NCBI RefSeq assembly: GCF_000003815.2
Contig: NC_049980.1
Location: 16,630,021-16,694,020 of the forward strand
Direction: 5' to 3'
Length of the DNA: 64,000 nucleotides
From: Branchiostoma floridae
Lineage: Eukaryota; Chordata; Leptocardii; Amphioxiformes; Branchiostomatidae
Made by a program: the position numbers and the translations under genes
Notes under the pieces: model-generated
Databases searched by the model: none
What the model was told of the DNA's origin: nothing
What the model saw: only the letters and a program-made list of their open reading frames with translations
Shown here: in pieces, positions 1-13,200 of the stretch
Layout of the letters: every line of letters starts with the position of its first letter
How positions within the stretch are numbered: position 1 is the first letter of the stretch

Positions 1-3000
1 CCCGCACTTCCACTTTATTCCTGTTCCGAGCACATTAGCATCAAGCGCTCTCCCATCGTCCATTTGTCTCAGATTAATCCCTTAATGACATCTCGGTCAA
101 ATAATGAATTGTCTCCTTTTTTCGGAATTTTACAGTGGGCAAGAAACTAAAATGGCTGCCATGTATTCGTGAGCTGTTGCGTAAAAGTACCCTGATGGCT
201 TAGGGATACTTTAGGACTGTGTTTTAGTCGTCTGCTCAGTTTCAACGAGAGAATGACAAGTCTGTAAGAACGAGAATCGTGCTGGTGCCTCATCTTTTTT
301 ATTCACCTTCCCTATTCCATAGAATGTACCTTAGAGTGGTAGTCTGGTTGATCAGTCCTCTCTGAAAATCCCAAGCATACTGACAAGAGAATAACGAAGT
401 CGTACTATAAGATGTATGTTCATGACAAACCAGGACCCAGCAGAGTTATGACCCCCGACCCGGGTACTGTCTACAATCGTCCCAGACGGACTATCCTGGC
501 GCATGATAAACTCCTATAGCCCTTGGAAAACAAGACTTTCCTGCGGGGGAAGGTTGATGATGCCAAGGACGCAAAGTAAGGTTCATGATTAGGAATGAAA
601 AAAAATTGCATCACCAGAGGAGCTCTCCATAGAATACGACATTATTCAAAGGATAAAGTGGACACTGAATCACTTCGGTATGCCTCTCATCTACTTTTCT
701 CTATATATTTGTGCAGTCATTAGACCCGCCTATCAATATGGCCACGCGTGTTACCACGCATGTACAGTCGTTGGAATTTATATTGATTCGAATGCTTATC
801 GACGTAAACGACGATCCCCTTGAGGCGCCATATAGGTCATTATGTCTGCATGTCACAAAGGTCAAACAAATAAACCAATAACAAAAAATAATTACATTTG
901 CAGACTTCAAAATTCAAGCACTGTTTCAACTGTCGACGTGTCAAGAGGTGTGGTTTACCTTTCCATTAATTTATTTTGTATACACATACATATCACACTT
1001 GTCATAATCGTCGGTAATAAAGTCTATCATCATAAAGACTAGAGATTGGTGGAACAGACGAGTAGTTAAGGATCAGACAAAAACCGCCCAGTAGTGCTGT
1101 CCCTGGTGCTGAAACACTACTCGCTGGGTCACAGACCACAGTTGCTCCTTTTCGGAGCGTTTTTGCTTTGATAAAGATATAAAGAACTCCTGATAAAAAA
1201 AACCGAGATGTTTATATCCACACAGTTTTCTTTGTAAATTGCTTTGAAAATGATTACAACACACCCACACATGTCCTTCAAACATTTCACTGCTGAAGTA
1301 AATAGTGCACTTCACTTGTCTCCACAGGAGGTCGCCCTTTTCTCGGGGGAATAGATGGAATTTTCACGCTTTGTGCTTTTAATGAATTCTGACCTTCAGT
1401 TGGGTGAAAGTGAGCGAATGACATTTCAAAAATTATTATCCACTACGTGCCCATACCTAATTCTGTCGGCTGTGGAGCGGGCTAAGGCTCGCCAGCGGTT
1501 TTAGTCTGGTAAGGATTTGCCCGTGATTCGGCATTCTGTATGAAGACAGTGCGCCTTATTGCACATCACCGGCGCTGACATTTGAGAGCAAGCCCCAGCC
1601 TAATTTATCCGTTTGAGAAGGGGGAGAATCCGGCTGAGCGTCAGGTCTGTGTTGTTGGTGTGTCTGCCACCACCGAGGGACTCTGTGCCCGTGACCGACA
1701 CCCCCGTGTGGGACGTACAGCGGGACGGCCGGCTAAAGTGTTTCACCGCATCAACAGGCAGACCTTCCTGCCCTCCTAACTAAACTGCTTTTCAGCGGCG
1801 TCGGGAGGCGCTCGTCAGATTTCCACGCACGTCAGCTCGGAGCGGCGCGCAGATCCCGGCGCCTCGGGCGTGTGTTAACGGTGCATATGCAGGCGTACTG
1901 CTGATAGGACATCGCCACCTCCGTCAGAATGCGCTGATACTGCCGGTACGGCTCTGCTAGATGTACAGACACACACGGAGCCAGGTGCACAGGGCGGCAG
2001 TTCACTCTGCGAGGAATGCCGTCAAGACTGCTCTACACTATAACTCATACTGTAGGCGGCTTGCAAGGCAAGGAGCGCCTCCAAATGTAGAAATTGGCTG
2101 GTGCAAGAAACCTCCGTACCACCGCTGTTACCGGACCGCCCAACGTAAGTCTATGTTATAGTGCTGTCCTAGTTTCTCCCTAAAAGAGTAATAGACGAAT
2201 ATTTTACATCAATCTGCACAAACCTGTATAGCGGGGGCTGCCAGAGTTGTCCAAAGGTAAAAGGCCTTATATGATATAGTTTCAAAATGAAAACGGTTTT
2301 GTTGGCACCAAATTCATTGATGAAATCTTTTTATGGGTATGTTCTCCGTTTTCCATCTCATCTTAATAAGATGTGTAGCAGTGGACGGATTCCGTAGAGA
2401 AGTGCTTGGCGCACCTACTATTCAGTTTTTGTGTGGAGTGTAGTCTTGTTTAGAGTGAAGCTGTAAATATTATTCATATTACATTTTAACAATGCAAGGA
2501 ATCTATTTAGTCCGAAGAATGTCAGTCTCATACGATCAACTATTCCATGCGATTACCTCTGCCTTCACAAACATACTAAAACAAAACATCCATGGGCCAA
2601 TGTATCAAACAACTGTCTTAACAGTGAGTCTGCGTAATTTTTCAAAACAAAACTACCGTATGATCATCACATGTACAAGAGCGACATTACACGATTGTTC
2701 AAGCCCCTGAAAGCAGTGGCACACTATGTCTGTTAGATGCAATTCCGACGTACCGTATACTGAATATAGCGAGATTTCGCCGAGACTTGAGATCGCGTAT
2801 TGAGTGGATTCATAAATAAGCGAGAGAGCGCCTCCTCCAGAAATAACTCGTCTGTTTATCAAGCCCGTGTTGACGCTAAGTCATATCGGCGTGCGGTTAG
2901 TCACGGTTTAATTAAGGCATCACATAACGGTGTGCACACAGCTAATCCTGGTGTCTGCGCACCGACTCGCACCGGTCTGATCTGCAGGTGTGGTGCTGAT

Positions 3001-6000
3001 AGTCTGTACCAAACTAGCCTGGCTATAGACAGACTACATTGTACGAGTATTTACAGACCTGTGTGCGTCCACCACAGGGCTTCATTTGCCAGGCAAAGGG
3101 GGAAATGTGACATCCTGCAGACTGAGTGTCCTGGCCAATTTTCTACTTATATTTGCCGAATTCTACACTCCATACCCGCCGTAAAAGGCCTGGTGGCGGG
3201 TATGTTGTTGGTTTGGCAGTCGAGGCCGCAGAGGTGTCAGACGCGACAAGAGCTCCTGCACTAAACCATTTGCCGGTGCCGTGCGCTGTGGAGTTTACCT
3301 GCTGCTGAGTGGTAAAACCTTTCTCCAGGCGCAGATTTAGTGAGTCGTGTGGTAAAATGAATCGATCTCAGTATTTGTAACACGACCCACGCTTTACAGG
3401 TATTGATTTGAAAGTCGATAATTATACATATATTTAATCGCGCAAGCTGCAACAAGGTGAATAATAGAAAACATGCGTCGGTATGTTGCCTACGTCCTTT
3501 TCACCGTCTTCGCATTTCTCCAATCTTTGAGAGTTACTTTGGGAATAGTGGATTTTTCTCCTATCCCATATTGCTGTGATTTTATCCATCCATTTTGTTC
3601 TTGCACGTCCTCGATAGTTTTCCCAGAGATGAGATGCGGTCGCTTCTTCGCTTTCTCCGCCAGGAAGTGGCACCGAGTCAGCCTCCACTCGAGGGTTAAG
3701 TGCCGGGGTAATCAAGATACATCTTGCACGGAGTTGGCCCGCTAAAACAGTCTGAAATGGTTGCGTTGCGTGAAAAATTCATTTTCCGGTGGCACAGAGA
3801 CCTGTGACAGACGAGCTAGCTAGGATGTCGCTGTTGTTATGGTGCTGCCAGAATGTCTAACTCATGGCAGAAGTTTAGTCAGTATTGAACTTGATAACGA
3901 GTTGTCTGGGAGGCGTACTCAAGATAACGACAACTTGAGGTTTAAAGAGAAGGACGTTGGTTTGATGGTGCCGTTGCCATGGTGACGAGTATTCGGCTTA
4001 GGTGAAGCGATTATCTTGACAGAGCAGTCCGCGAATTGCACTGCTGGGATCAAAACAGACAAATTACTGAACTCCAGCCCAGTCCCAGTAAACACCATTA
4101 CGGCGTGCCTGGCGCGTGTCTATCACGGATAAACACAGTCAGGCAGAGGACGAATGGGAGGATTACCCATCGTGATATGCAGGCAGTGTTGCATGCTACA
4201 AATATGTCAATTTATGTACATGTAATATGCAAAATTAATTCTTCATGTGTAATTAAGAATTTCAAATCGATTTTCTTAATTCAGTGTTACTATTTACAGC
4301 CATAGTTAAAGAAGTGTATGGCTGCAGGTTTCTTGTTTTTTTTTTCAATAAACAATTTGATTGATTGATTGATTGATTGGCTGTTTGCTTGATCTATTGA
4401 TAACAATTGTTTGAGTCATTGGCAATTCAGACCCTTGCCGGATTTATTCCAATTCTCTTGTTGCGAACGTGAGAATAAAAATATGGCTGACGTTTTGATA
4501 TTCATGTACCTAATGAATATATAGTGTTGTTTTCAAATCTTATTTTTTTTAAATTAATACGATATGCTATAATTTTACTCTGAATACGCAATTCGCGTGC
4601 TTCTATATGGAAAAGGAGTGTGTTGCTTTGATGTATATATTCAGAAATAGCGTAGGAGTGATCGCCCTTCTGGAGCCGCTACATGACGTTTGCCCTTTGT
4701 GTGGGTCGGAATGTGCCAAATGTCAAAACAGGTGTTGGGCTAAAACAAACCTCAGTCACTCTCTATATATATATCATAGAATATTCTAGACTAGTATAAT
4801 AGTCTGAAGACGCTCGAGTCATTTATAAGATTTCGCGTCATGGCTCCATGGTAGAAAAGTGAGTGAGTGATCCCTGTTGGACTTACTAGTATCTATACGT
4901 TGAAGATGCTGTTATACTGTTGATAGCAATATTTAGGGACTCATTGAGTCATAACTGCACACTTGTAACCATATAGTTGGTGCTGGGCTCCAGAACCAAC
5001 CACCTTATTTTCGTTACTAAGTTGGTCCAGGCTAAATGGGGAAGCGGGAGGCATAAGAATATCGATACAGTTTAGCAATAACCAAGCTAGTTTACGGCCA
5101 ACGCCAAATACAGAACGTCGTCCCATTTCTGGGGACAAGTGCACTTCACTCAGTGCAGGCATGTACAGGGTCATTAACTGCACTTTTATAGACAGTGTTC
5201 TCCCTAGGGTGATGTAACATGTACCTTATAGACCGTTGCTATCACCAGGGAACAACTCATTGATTTTGTACGCAATGTCGTAATATTCCCACCATAACAA
5301 AATAATCCTCCCATCACCGTGAAGGTATTTCCATACCAGGTCACCGGAGACTATCAGTTTTATAACATATCTTAAGATCATTATTTTTTCCATAGCGTCA
5401 CCACTACCGTTAACCTTGAATGCCCCCTGCTTATTGTGATCTACCATGGTCATTCCCTTCGGCTACATCCAATATTCGCATTTCTTCCTCGCCATACGTT
5501 AATCTATTGTGGCTGGGTAATGAAACCACCTGAAGCGGAGCGTAAAACCGCCTTACAAGCGCCAGAGCTCGTAAATATTTCCCGCCATGGCGCGCGGCTT
5601 CTGGTTGGTTTATCGCTCTAAAAGCATTGTATCACAGACTTAAGTGCGCTTCAGCTGGCGTTCATTTTCTAATCTCCCATATAGGGTCACCTTCGGGCAG
5701 TAATAAAACGTGAAGATTCACTGGTATGACGGAAATAGCGACTTAGGGTCAACTATACGTCTCAGAGATCTCACAGGCGTTTTCTTGCAAACCTTGAAAG
5801 TTGGCGATATTGCCCCCCGTTCTTCACTACCACTGCACACCTAAGTTCGGCGGTCATTGCCCTGTTATGCGGTCTGCCTCAGCTGACCTGACTGGCATCT
5901 CACGGTCGGGGTCAGGGGATCAACGTTCAATTTCTCGCCTGTACAAGGAGCACGAGACGTGCATGTGGTGCTGCGGTACGGTAATGAGCTGTGCGACTCG

Positions 6001-8157
6001 TGTCGATAGCGGAGGGATATCCTCACACACTACTAGTAGTAATGATGTCTGATGTCTTGATTTGCTCCTTCAGTATTGATGTGTCACTTCTCCTTTTTCG
6101 TTTCTTTCCAAAACTTATCCATCATCATCATCCTCTGGTTTCTGCATCTGCAGTTGTTGAAACAGCCTGCAGCTGCAGTCAGTCTTTCTTCATCTTCTTC
6201 GACTGCGTGTTGCGTGTTGCGAGCTCCAGTAGCTCTCGGAATTTCTTTTCTGTTATAGGAGGGCTTCAGCCTCTTTGCTTTATGTCTGCTTTCAGCATGC
6301 TAAGTACAATGTTCTACTTCACATGGCGCCGTGCTGCTGCAAACGGGATACATGGCGATATTTTAGCCGTGACATATCTATTGTATTAAAACTGCCCCTT
6401 CTCCAAGTTCAAGGAATTGGAAAAGACAATAACACAACCTATCAGGGTTACACTAAGCCCCGGACTCATGACCAGGACAAGGAGAATGTCTATAGGTGTC
6501 CAGAAAGGCAAAGGGGATCCTCACCCGCCACATAATCCGGTCAACCTTGCGGATATTTGATTTGGACAACAGTCCACAATAGATCTGGCAGGGTCCCTTG
6601 GCTCCTTTTAGTCGGGCCGTAATTGTTGCACAGATTTTTCTTGACGGCCCATAACTTCATTATTTCCAATATCGGAGTCCGCCATCTTGAAACCCCAGCG
6701 ATGCCGGCGCCAACTGCCCTCTCCCATCGCTCTTGCTATACCAAATATACCATGTAGTTCTGGTGTTCATCCGTTTAGCAATCTTTTTGGTCAAGGACTC
6801 TACATGACGGATGGGAGCTGTTATCATTGCAGACCTCTCTTTGCAAAAATTCGTTAAAGGCCGTTTGTTATCTTCTGATTTTGCATATACCGAGTCTCTA
6901 TGGTCAATACCGGAGGGACCAGACAGTCTCATCACCGCACATTTAGTGTGCCATGAATACTTATCTTCTACTTAGCAATAACATAACGATTTGTAGTTGA
7001 TTAAACGGTTGCTTAGTGTTATATAATGTCTACCTTGGCTATTGCATAAATCCGTCAATATCACCGTCTCTTGTCGCTTATAGATTTCAAAACAAATGAC
7101 ATGTTGTATTCTTTCGCAAATGTGGTCCCCGTTTGCCTATTTCTAGCACTATGAGGGTATGACAATTTCTGATAATCAACATCGCCCCGCCGGTACGCCG
7201 TGACGTGTCTGGTAATACTGAAAGCAGGTCGTGGTTTGTGATGCTTGGATGTCAGCTTCAATCAGAGCAGGCATAGACTCTACCCTATGACTACGTGAGA
7301 CTCATGTTAAAGTGGGGACCACACAAAGCATCGTTTGATGATTTAAAGAGACATTTGGAGCCAACTACGAACGATCGATAGACAGTTAAGAGAAGGCCTT
7401 ATGCGCTGTATTAGTGGCGGGAAATCCCTGAACCTGGGCTGAATAAAAGATTATGGAATAATTTCCCCTCAATTTCATCCATTTTCAATAAAATGTTTTG
7501 ATTAGTTCTGTGATGCATCGTTCCTTTAAAACCGCGCACACCCACCGGTAAGCTATTAAAGGCCATAGACGACAGTCTTATCTGAAAATGAAGTATATGA
7601 ATCACGACGGCAATATTTTCACGTTACACCTGTTCAGCTAGGAGCTGCCAGTTGATGACGATGTAATTGATCTTCAAATTCGTGCGAATTTGTCGATAAT
7701 AGGCGCCATTTTTCTAAATCAAGAGGCACTACCGCGAGCAGCATACAAATCCGTCCCATGCATCTAGAAGTATTCTTCTCCTTATGTCCGGGACCAGCAA
7801 ATATCTCTGACAACGCTGTGCATTCTCACTGTTCTATCGTTTGGCACACCTGTCAATTTGAATCATTTGCAGATCAACTTTCTGGTCATTGAACTCGTGC
7901 GCAGAATGGAAGGGACTTTTCTTTCACTTAAGCTTCACTTGATTGGAATTCTTCTCATCCAGCCAGACTGCTATATCTGTCTGATCTCTTAGGAGTAGCT
8001 CAACTCGCGCAAAGAGGCGGTGCTGTGTGATAGCGTTGATGGGGAGAACAGACTTAAGCCTGGCGAGTTATTGGATGAGATGCTTTAGGAGTAGAGAAGC
8101 GCTAGCGGCATAGCGATGGGACTGGTGCACGGCGCCTTACAGTACTAGTTTAGCTTG
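1..8157. other. Non-coding stretch, no supported gene
   Basis: I see no exon with a recognisable protein domain. Open frames are short, occur on both strands and lack convincing splice contexts. The segment at about 1640-1880 is unusually rich in G+C and CpG compared with its AT-rich flanks and could be a promoter or 5' exon, but nothing downstream can be tied to it. A TTGA tetranucleotide run at 4358-4379 follows a T-run and an AATAAA, like the 3' tail of a retroelement. The rest shows nothing I can name. Confidence 0.5.
4358..4379 (+). repeat. (TTGA)n microsatellite, possible retroelement tail
   Basis: About five perfect TTGA/GATT units directly follow a T-run and a CAATAAACAA sequence at 4339-4357. 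A poly(A)-like signal followed by a short tetranucleotide array is typical of the 3' end of CR1/L2-type LINEs or of SINEs using their machinery. No coding remnant is visible upstream, so the retroelement reading is only a suggestion. Confidence 0.4.
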
Positions 8158-8158
8158 C

Positions 8159-8272
8159 CACTCACTCACTCACTCACTCACTCACTCACTCACTCACTCA
8201 CTCACTCACTCACTCACTCACACACTCACTCACTCACTCACTCACACACTCACTCACTCACTCACTCACTCA
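8159..8272 (+). repeat. (CACT)n microsatellite, about 114 bp
   Basis: A tetranucleotide array of CACT/CTCA units, nearly perfect except for single CACA interruptions near 8220 and 8244. The array stays open as a Leu-Thr-His-Ser repeat because 12 bases code four residues. This explains the open frame at 8155-8493, which is not a gene. Confidence 0.95.
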
Positions 8273-10098
8273 TTTACGTTCTTGAGTTACGCTTTTCGTC
8301 AGTCAGCAGAATACCAAACCTGGTCCACCAATGCCTACTCTCCTTCATTGAGGTAATGACAATGTATCTTCAGGTTTTCCAAATAGACCACACTGCGCTG
8401 CTTTCCCGGAACAGATGCCACGCCCAGCGACCCGCTTCAGTGCCAGCGCACCGCCGGTTTATCACATTATCAGTGAAAAATGCGCCAGGATAAGATATCC
8501 AGCATGGAATAATATAAAGCTTTGTCATAATCGGCGGTGTTGAGATAACTCATGGCGGGAGAAACAACAGCGAGGCGGCATAATGGATGTGTTTGTGGGA
8601 GGCATTGGAGGGATCCAAATACCACCCATCGCATCTGAGCAGCTCTAAAGCAATGATGTATAGGCGTGTAGCAAATTAAGACGGCAGAATAAGCTTAAAA
8701 CGTTTCTGAAAAAAAAGCAAGACTCGTCTTCGGTGGGCTGCCGACCTTTCATGACAAACGAAGACGAAGGGCCTCTCTTGTGAGCTATAGAGGATGTTTC
8801 AGGGCATTACTCACAAGTACCAGTGACATAAATATCACCCTGAGGGAAAGTCCTGCAACTACCTCCTGCCAGTTAGTCGGCTGGACGCAATGTCATAGAA
8901 AAAAAGGTAAAACCTTTCTAAGCGTCTGTTCGGTGCAGTAATTCTGTACTCAGCTTGATTATTGTCAGTTACGAAATGTCCATCATCATCAACAACCCGT
9001 AGCCGAGCAGTGTATGCAGATGCCACACCCAAGGACCAGTACCTCAACAGTCCTGCATTTGCAGTGCATAGAATCAAACGTCTATTCTCAATTTAAGGTT
9101 TTCTTGGAGTTTTGTCTTCAAACATTGTCAGCCTTTCACATACACTCAGCAGAGCCAGAAAAATTACTTCAAAACGCTACCCAGAAACGAGTCCTATGGA
9201 ACTAAATCACGGCTACTCTAGAGTAAGAGATCAGCTCCCCCAAGCCAAACACACCATTAGCCATGGTACCAGGCAATCACTGGATCCATTCGTTAGCTGG
9301 GTCTCCCGATGTGCAGGAGGCACTGGAGAGCTCTAGACTTCATACTGTCAAACAAATCATCCCTCCATGTGACGTCACAGCCACAGGAAAACATCGGTTG
9401 TACCTTGCACAAGATTAGGGCTGGTACTTTGTTGAGAGTGGGGAGGTTGTCGGTGTATGGTGAAAGAAACTGGGTGTTACATATGTAAAAGAGCTTGTCT
9501 AAATATCATGTTTGTTGGCAATGTCTGCCAGTTGGAGGATAGATGGATTGTAGCTATGAGAAAACGTGTACAGAATAACGCGGATATCTATTCTCATATT
9601 ATGTGATTGCGCTTTGACAAAGTGGAGAGGTACATATAGTTTTCTGACGTGGTACTGTGACGTAAGACGTAAGGTAGATGTAGACAGCCCAGCACAGATC
9701 TTCAAGATGTCGACAGCTCGAGAGCTAACGGCAGTGGGAGGAAAATACACTTCTTGGCTCTCTTTGCTATTCGAGTTAGGAATAAAAAAAACGAGTTAGA
9801 AACAAAAGCAGTTCTCAGACTTCTCTATGCTATCTAGACAGCTCAATGTACAGTTTGACTTCCCTGTCTGAGAGAGCATGATAAATGACGTACCCTTGGG
9901 CAGACCAAATTACCATCTACATGCAGCTAAATTGTAATTACATTACGTGGCACATATTCTTCTTTATTTGTGTCACCAATATGGGATGATCTAAGGAGCG
10001 GAGGAGGAACGCGGGTCAGCGCTTAGTTTTCCGTGCACCTGACAGGTCATCTGTGTGGCATAATTCTACGTGTCACAAAATGGAAATGTGTACTAGCG
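8273..10098. other. Non-coding stretch, nothing recognised
   Basis: No domain, RNA gene or clear repeat is visible. The 14-mer GGTAAAACCTTTCT at about 8906 also occurs near 3311, probably by chance or from an old repeat. Confidence 0.4.
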
Positions 10099-10268
10099 CA
10101 GTAGAAGCCGTTTAATTGCACAACCATTTTGCCAGTGTATTTCGTGCAATTATCCGGGTTGTGCAACAATGGGAAGTTATCCAGCTGAACAGCACTTGTT
10201 TGGGATTTGGGGATTCCTTGCAATAGAAGTGTGCGGTAATTCGCTGTGCAATTAACTGGCTTCTACTG
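10099..10268. mobile_element. 170-bp terminal-inverted-repeat element (MITE-like)
   Basis: The left end starts CAGTAGAAGCCGTTTAATTG and the right end is its imperfect inverted copy, ending GGCTTCTACTG. The arms match over roughly 23 bp with two or three mismatches. A second inner pair of TTGCACAAC/GTTGTGCAA motifs makes the element strongly self-complementary. CAG-start termini are common in hAT-type non-autonomous elements, but the 8 bp on each side do not form a clear target duplication, so the superfamily is uncertain. There is no coding capacity. Confidence 0.6.
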
Positions 10269-13200
10269 TAACTGTATCTCAAAAATTGGCCTCACACGGC
10301 GGAAAGCCGTTGATGAGCTTAAAGTTGAATGGCGGTGCCCATCTTATGATTAGGTCACATCTCCAAGACATGGCCCGACTGGGCTGTTTTGAGTGACGAA
10401 AAATAAAAAATACATACCTAGAAATAGACACAAATTATGTCCATGACTCGTTTTTATTACGTTCTGTGTATTTTGGCGTCTTCTATATCATTCGTTTTTG
10501 CCCGACTGGGGCCCGGTTTGGAAATATGACGCCATTGTACCAGACGGCAATTGCTGAGCAGCCATACAGCGACCAGCATTGACATTGGATTTATGTTATT
10601 TCACGGTTAGACTGGTGCACGTTGTAAAAGTATGATTTCAAAACACAATAAAACACACACAACGCGTGGATCGTTCTTTATCTACGGATTTCGTTGAATG
10701 ATCATTTTCCGGTCCTTGGGCGGTCTCAGTTCGGTTGCGGCGCCTCTTGCAACAAGGGGGTGTTACCCCTGTTCTCTGCAATAGAAGGAACATAGAATGA
10801 ACTTCTACATTTTATTACTTAGAGAGTGCTGAATGAATGTCGCTGTTGTCTGTGATGGGGAGACTTGATACCAAAGGCGGATAGCAAAATGAAGAGGTGC
10901 TTTTTTCTCGCCAACATTCTTCATTCCCACAGGCAAAGAGATTGTATTTATGTTTTATACCAAGCATTCTTTTGATTTTTAGAATTTTTCTTTGGTATTT
11001 CGATGTTATTATGCAACCCTTAGAGCATTTCAGTTCCTGTAAAAAAGATACCGAAATTCCAAAGCCCTGTCGTCTGCTGAACATTTGTCATGCAGCTCGA
11101 AAATGTACCTGGCCGCACATGAGCCATAAGTCGCATGGAGGTCTGCTGGCGTGTGTCCAAGTAGGCGCGACAAGACGTCTGGATCCGGGCCGCAACTCAG
11201 GCCCTCATCAAACAGTATAGAAGACGCACCATTCCGACCCTTAATACACGACAAAATTATACATACATGTAACCAATTGTTACAAACTGCCCATAGCTAG
11301 TAGGCTTAAGGCAATGGCAGCTGGAATTACAGCGATTCCCGCACGGTTTTATATCCCTTTTAGAAGCAGTTATATTGAGCGTCGCAACAATCGTGCATCT
11401 CCGTGGTTAAGGCAGGCACTGTAAGAATACGTGAGGATTACCCAGACAGGGGGATATTAAAGTCTTCTCAGACGAAAGAACGTTCATAGAATTTAATCTG
11501 TGTGATAGGTGTCACCACGTTTATAAGAGTACCCTGATCAGTAAAGATGAACTCTCATGCCTTTAGTACCTCTTAAGTCTGGAGAAAGCAATTTGTGTGG
11601 AGACAGGAAACAAAGCGCGTCTCCGTGTCACGGCAGACATCGGCGTCTCCGGTACCGAGAGTGCAGGATTTCCCCTCGGAGATTACCAGAACACAGCTAA
11701 TAAACTAGCTGGGTGGTTATTCCTGGTTGGGCGCTACACTTACAGGGAGATGTCATGTGGGGTGGGACGTGAACTGGTCTGAAGCAAAGAAAAACTGAAG
11801 TGGGCTAGCTTCAAAATTAAACTTGTGGAAGCAGATGTTGTCCAGTTGGGGTCGATGTATTTTGACCGTAACAAGGGTAAAAGATATGAATGTGAATATA
11901 GACGATTAAGATGGATATGCGTAGACTTGGTAGTCTTAATTTTCGATTATTTATATTTCTTATTTGCCTAAATTTGCTTAAAGACTCCAAGGAATATGAT
12001 GTCCTTCTACTATCAAGCAACCACTCTATGGTACTATTGTGGACGGGGTGGACATCGACAGTTTGTGACAGGTTTGTCCTCCTGGACACACCGATCCCAG
12101 TTAAGCTATAACGACGATATAAGAATGCGTAATCCAATGGTTGGCGGCCCTGTCTCTGTGAATTCGATCCCGGCCGACATGTACGCTACTGGAAAGGGTT
12201 GCGTTCCTTACGACCAAGGACGGGATGTTGTCCACTATTCATTGTGCTTGTCGAAAATAGCTAGAGGAATTTTCCTGTATGTTGAACGTAGTGTATAAGA
12301 ACTGTACATAGAGTCTGTCTTCTTTGCATCGACAAGTGGAAGGATGGCTTTTCAGTGAGCTAAAGTAGATCGATATAACATGTACCTTTAAGTTTTTCAC
12401 GTTCAATGTGGCGTACAGTCACAATTTTCCTAAGTAATTTCCTTAGAAACATATCTAGATGAAAATGATTCAGCTAAAGCTAATAATCAGCACGCAGATT
12501 AGATGATTTTAGAATCAAAATTTGTTGGGACAGCAAGACGCAGGGACAATCTTCAATTCTATGCTAATGTTGTCCCTGGTGCGTGGTATACCCATTATTG
12601 ATTAATAAAGCGGATGGACCAATAAGCGGATATTTTCAAAGTGCGTGTGGAGTGCAGACAAACTGCCCATAGACTCTGCATTAAAGGCATTCTTGAGTTA
12701 GCCTTCCTATGGGGGTACGGATCACAGAATTCGGCAAAAAGGAACATTTGGCCAAGAGATTGAGTCCAAGCTAAGATTAACATTTCCCCATCCAACGAAA
12801 CCCTTCTATGGCCAAACTTTCCTGAAAAACTATTCCCTATAGCCAGCGGAGCTAGTCTGGTAGGGACTACTATATGGAGTTAAGCGTGGCCTATCAAGGC
12901 AAAATTGATCCTGCGGCAATCAGCTAAGTAAGACCTAATGGTGACTGAAAGCTGTTTTCAATCACCCCAAAATACCTAAGTTATCCGTTGTCCTACCTTT
13001 AACACTACTCAGCTTCGTCACACAATTGAAATCACAACCAACAAGTGAATATAGTAGAATGTCCCTCTAAGAAATAGCTAAAACAACTTTATTGCTATGC
13101 AGGTCAAGTTTCTCCGTCTGCTCTAAGTGACGTCTTTACCTAATACAGCTTTGGCTCGATAGAAGCAGGGGAAATCGGATTTCCGTGGTGACAGCTATAG

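Noticed and set aside
2800-3264. 154-residue plus-strand open frame
   Set aside because: No recognisable domain, no supporting splice context, and overlapping frames of similar length nearby; it looks like chance.
8155-8493. 112-residue frame starting with Leu-Thr-His-Ser repeats
   Set aside because: It is the translation of the CACT microsatellite, which stays open by its period.
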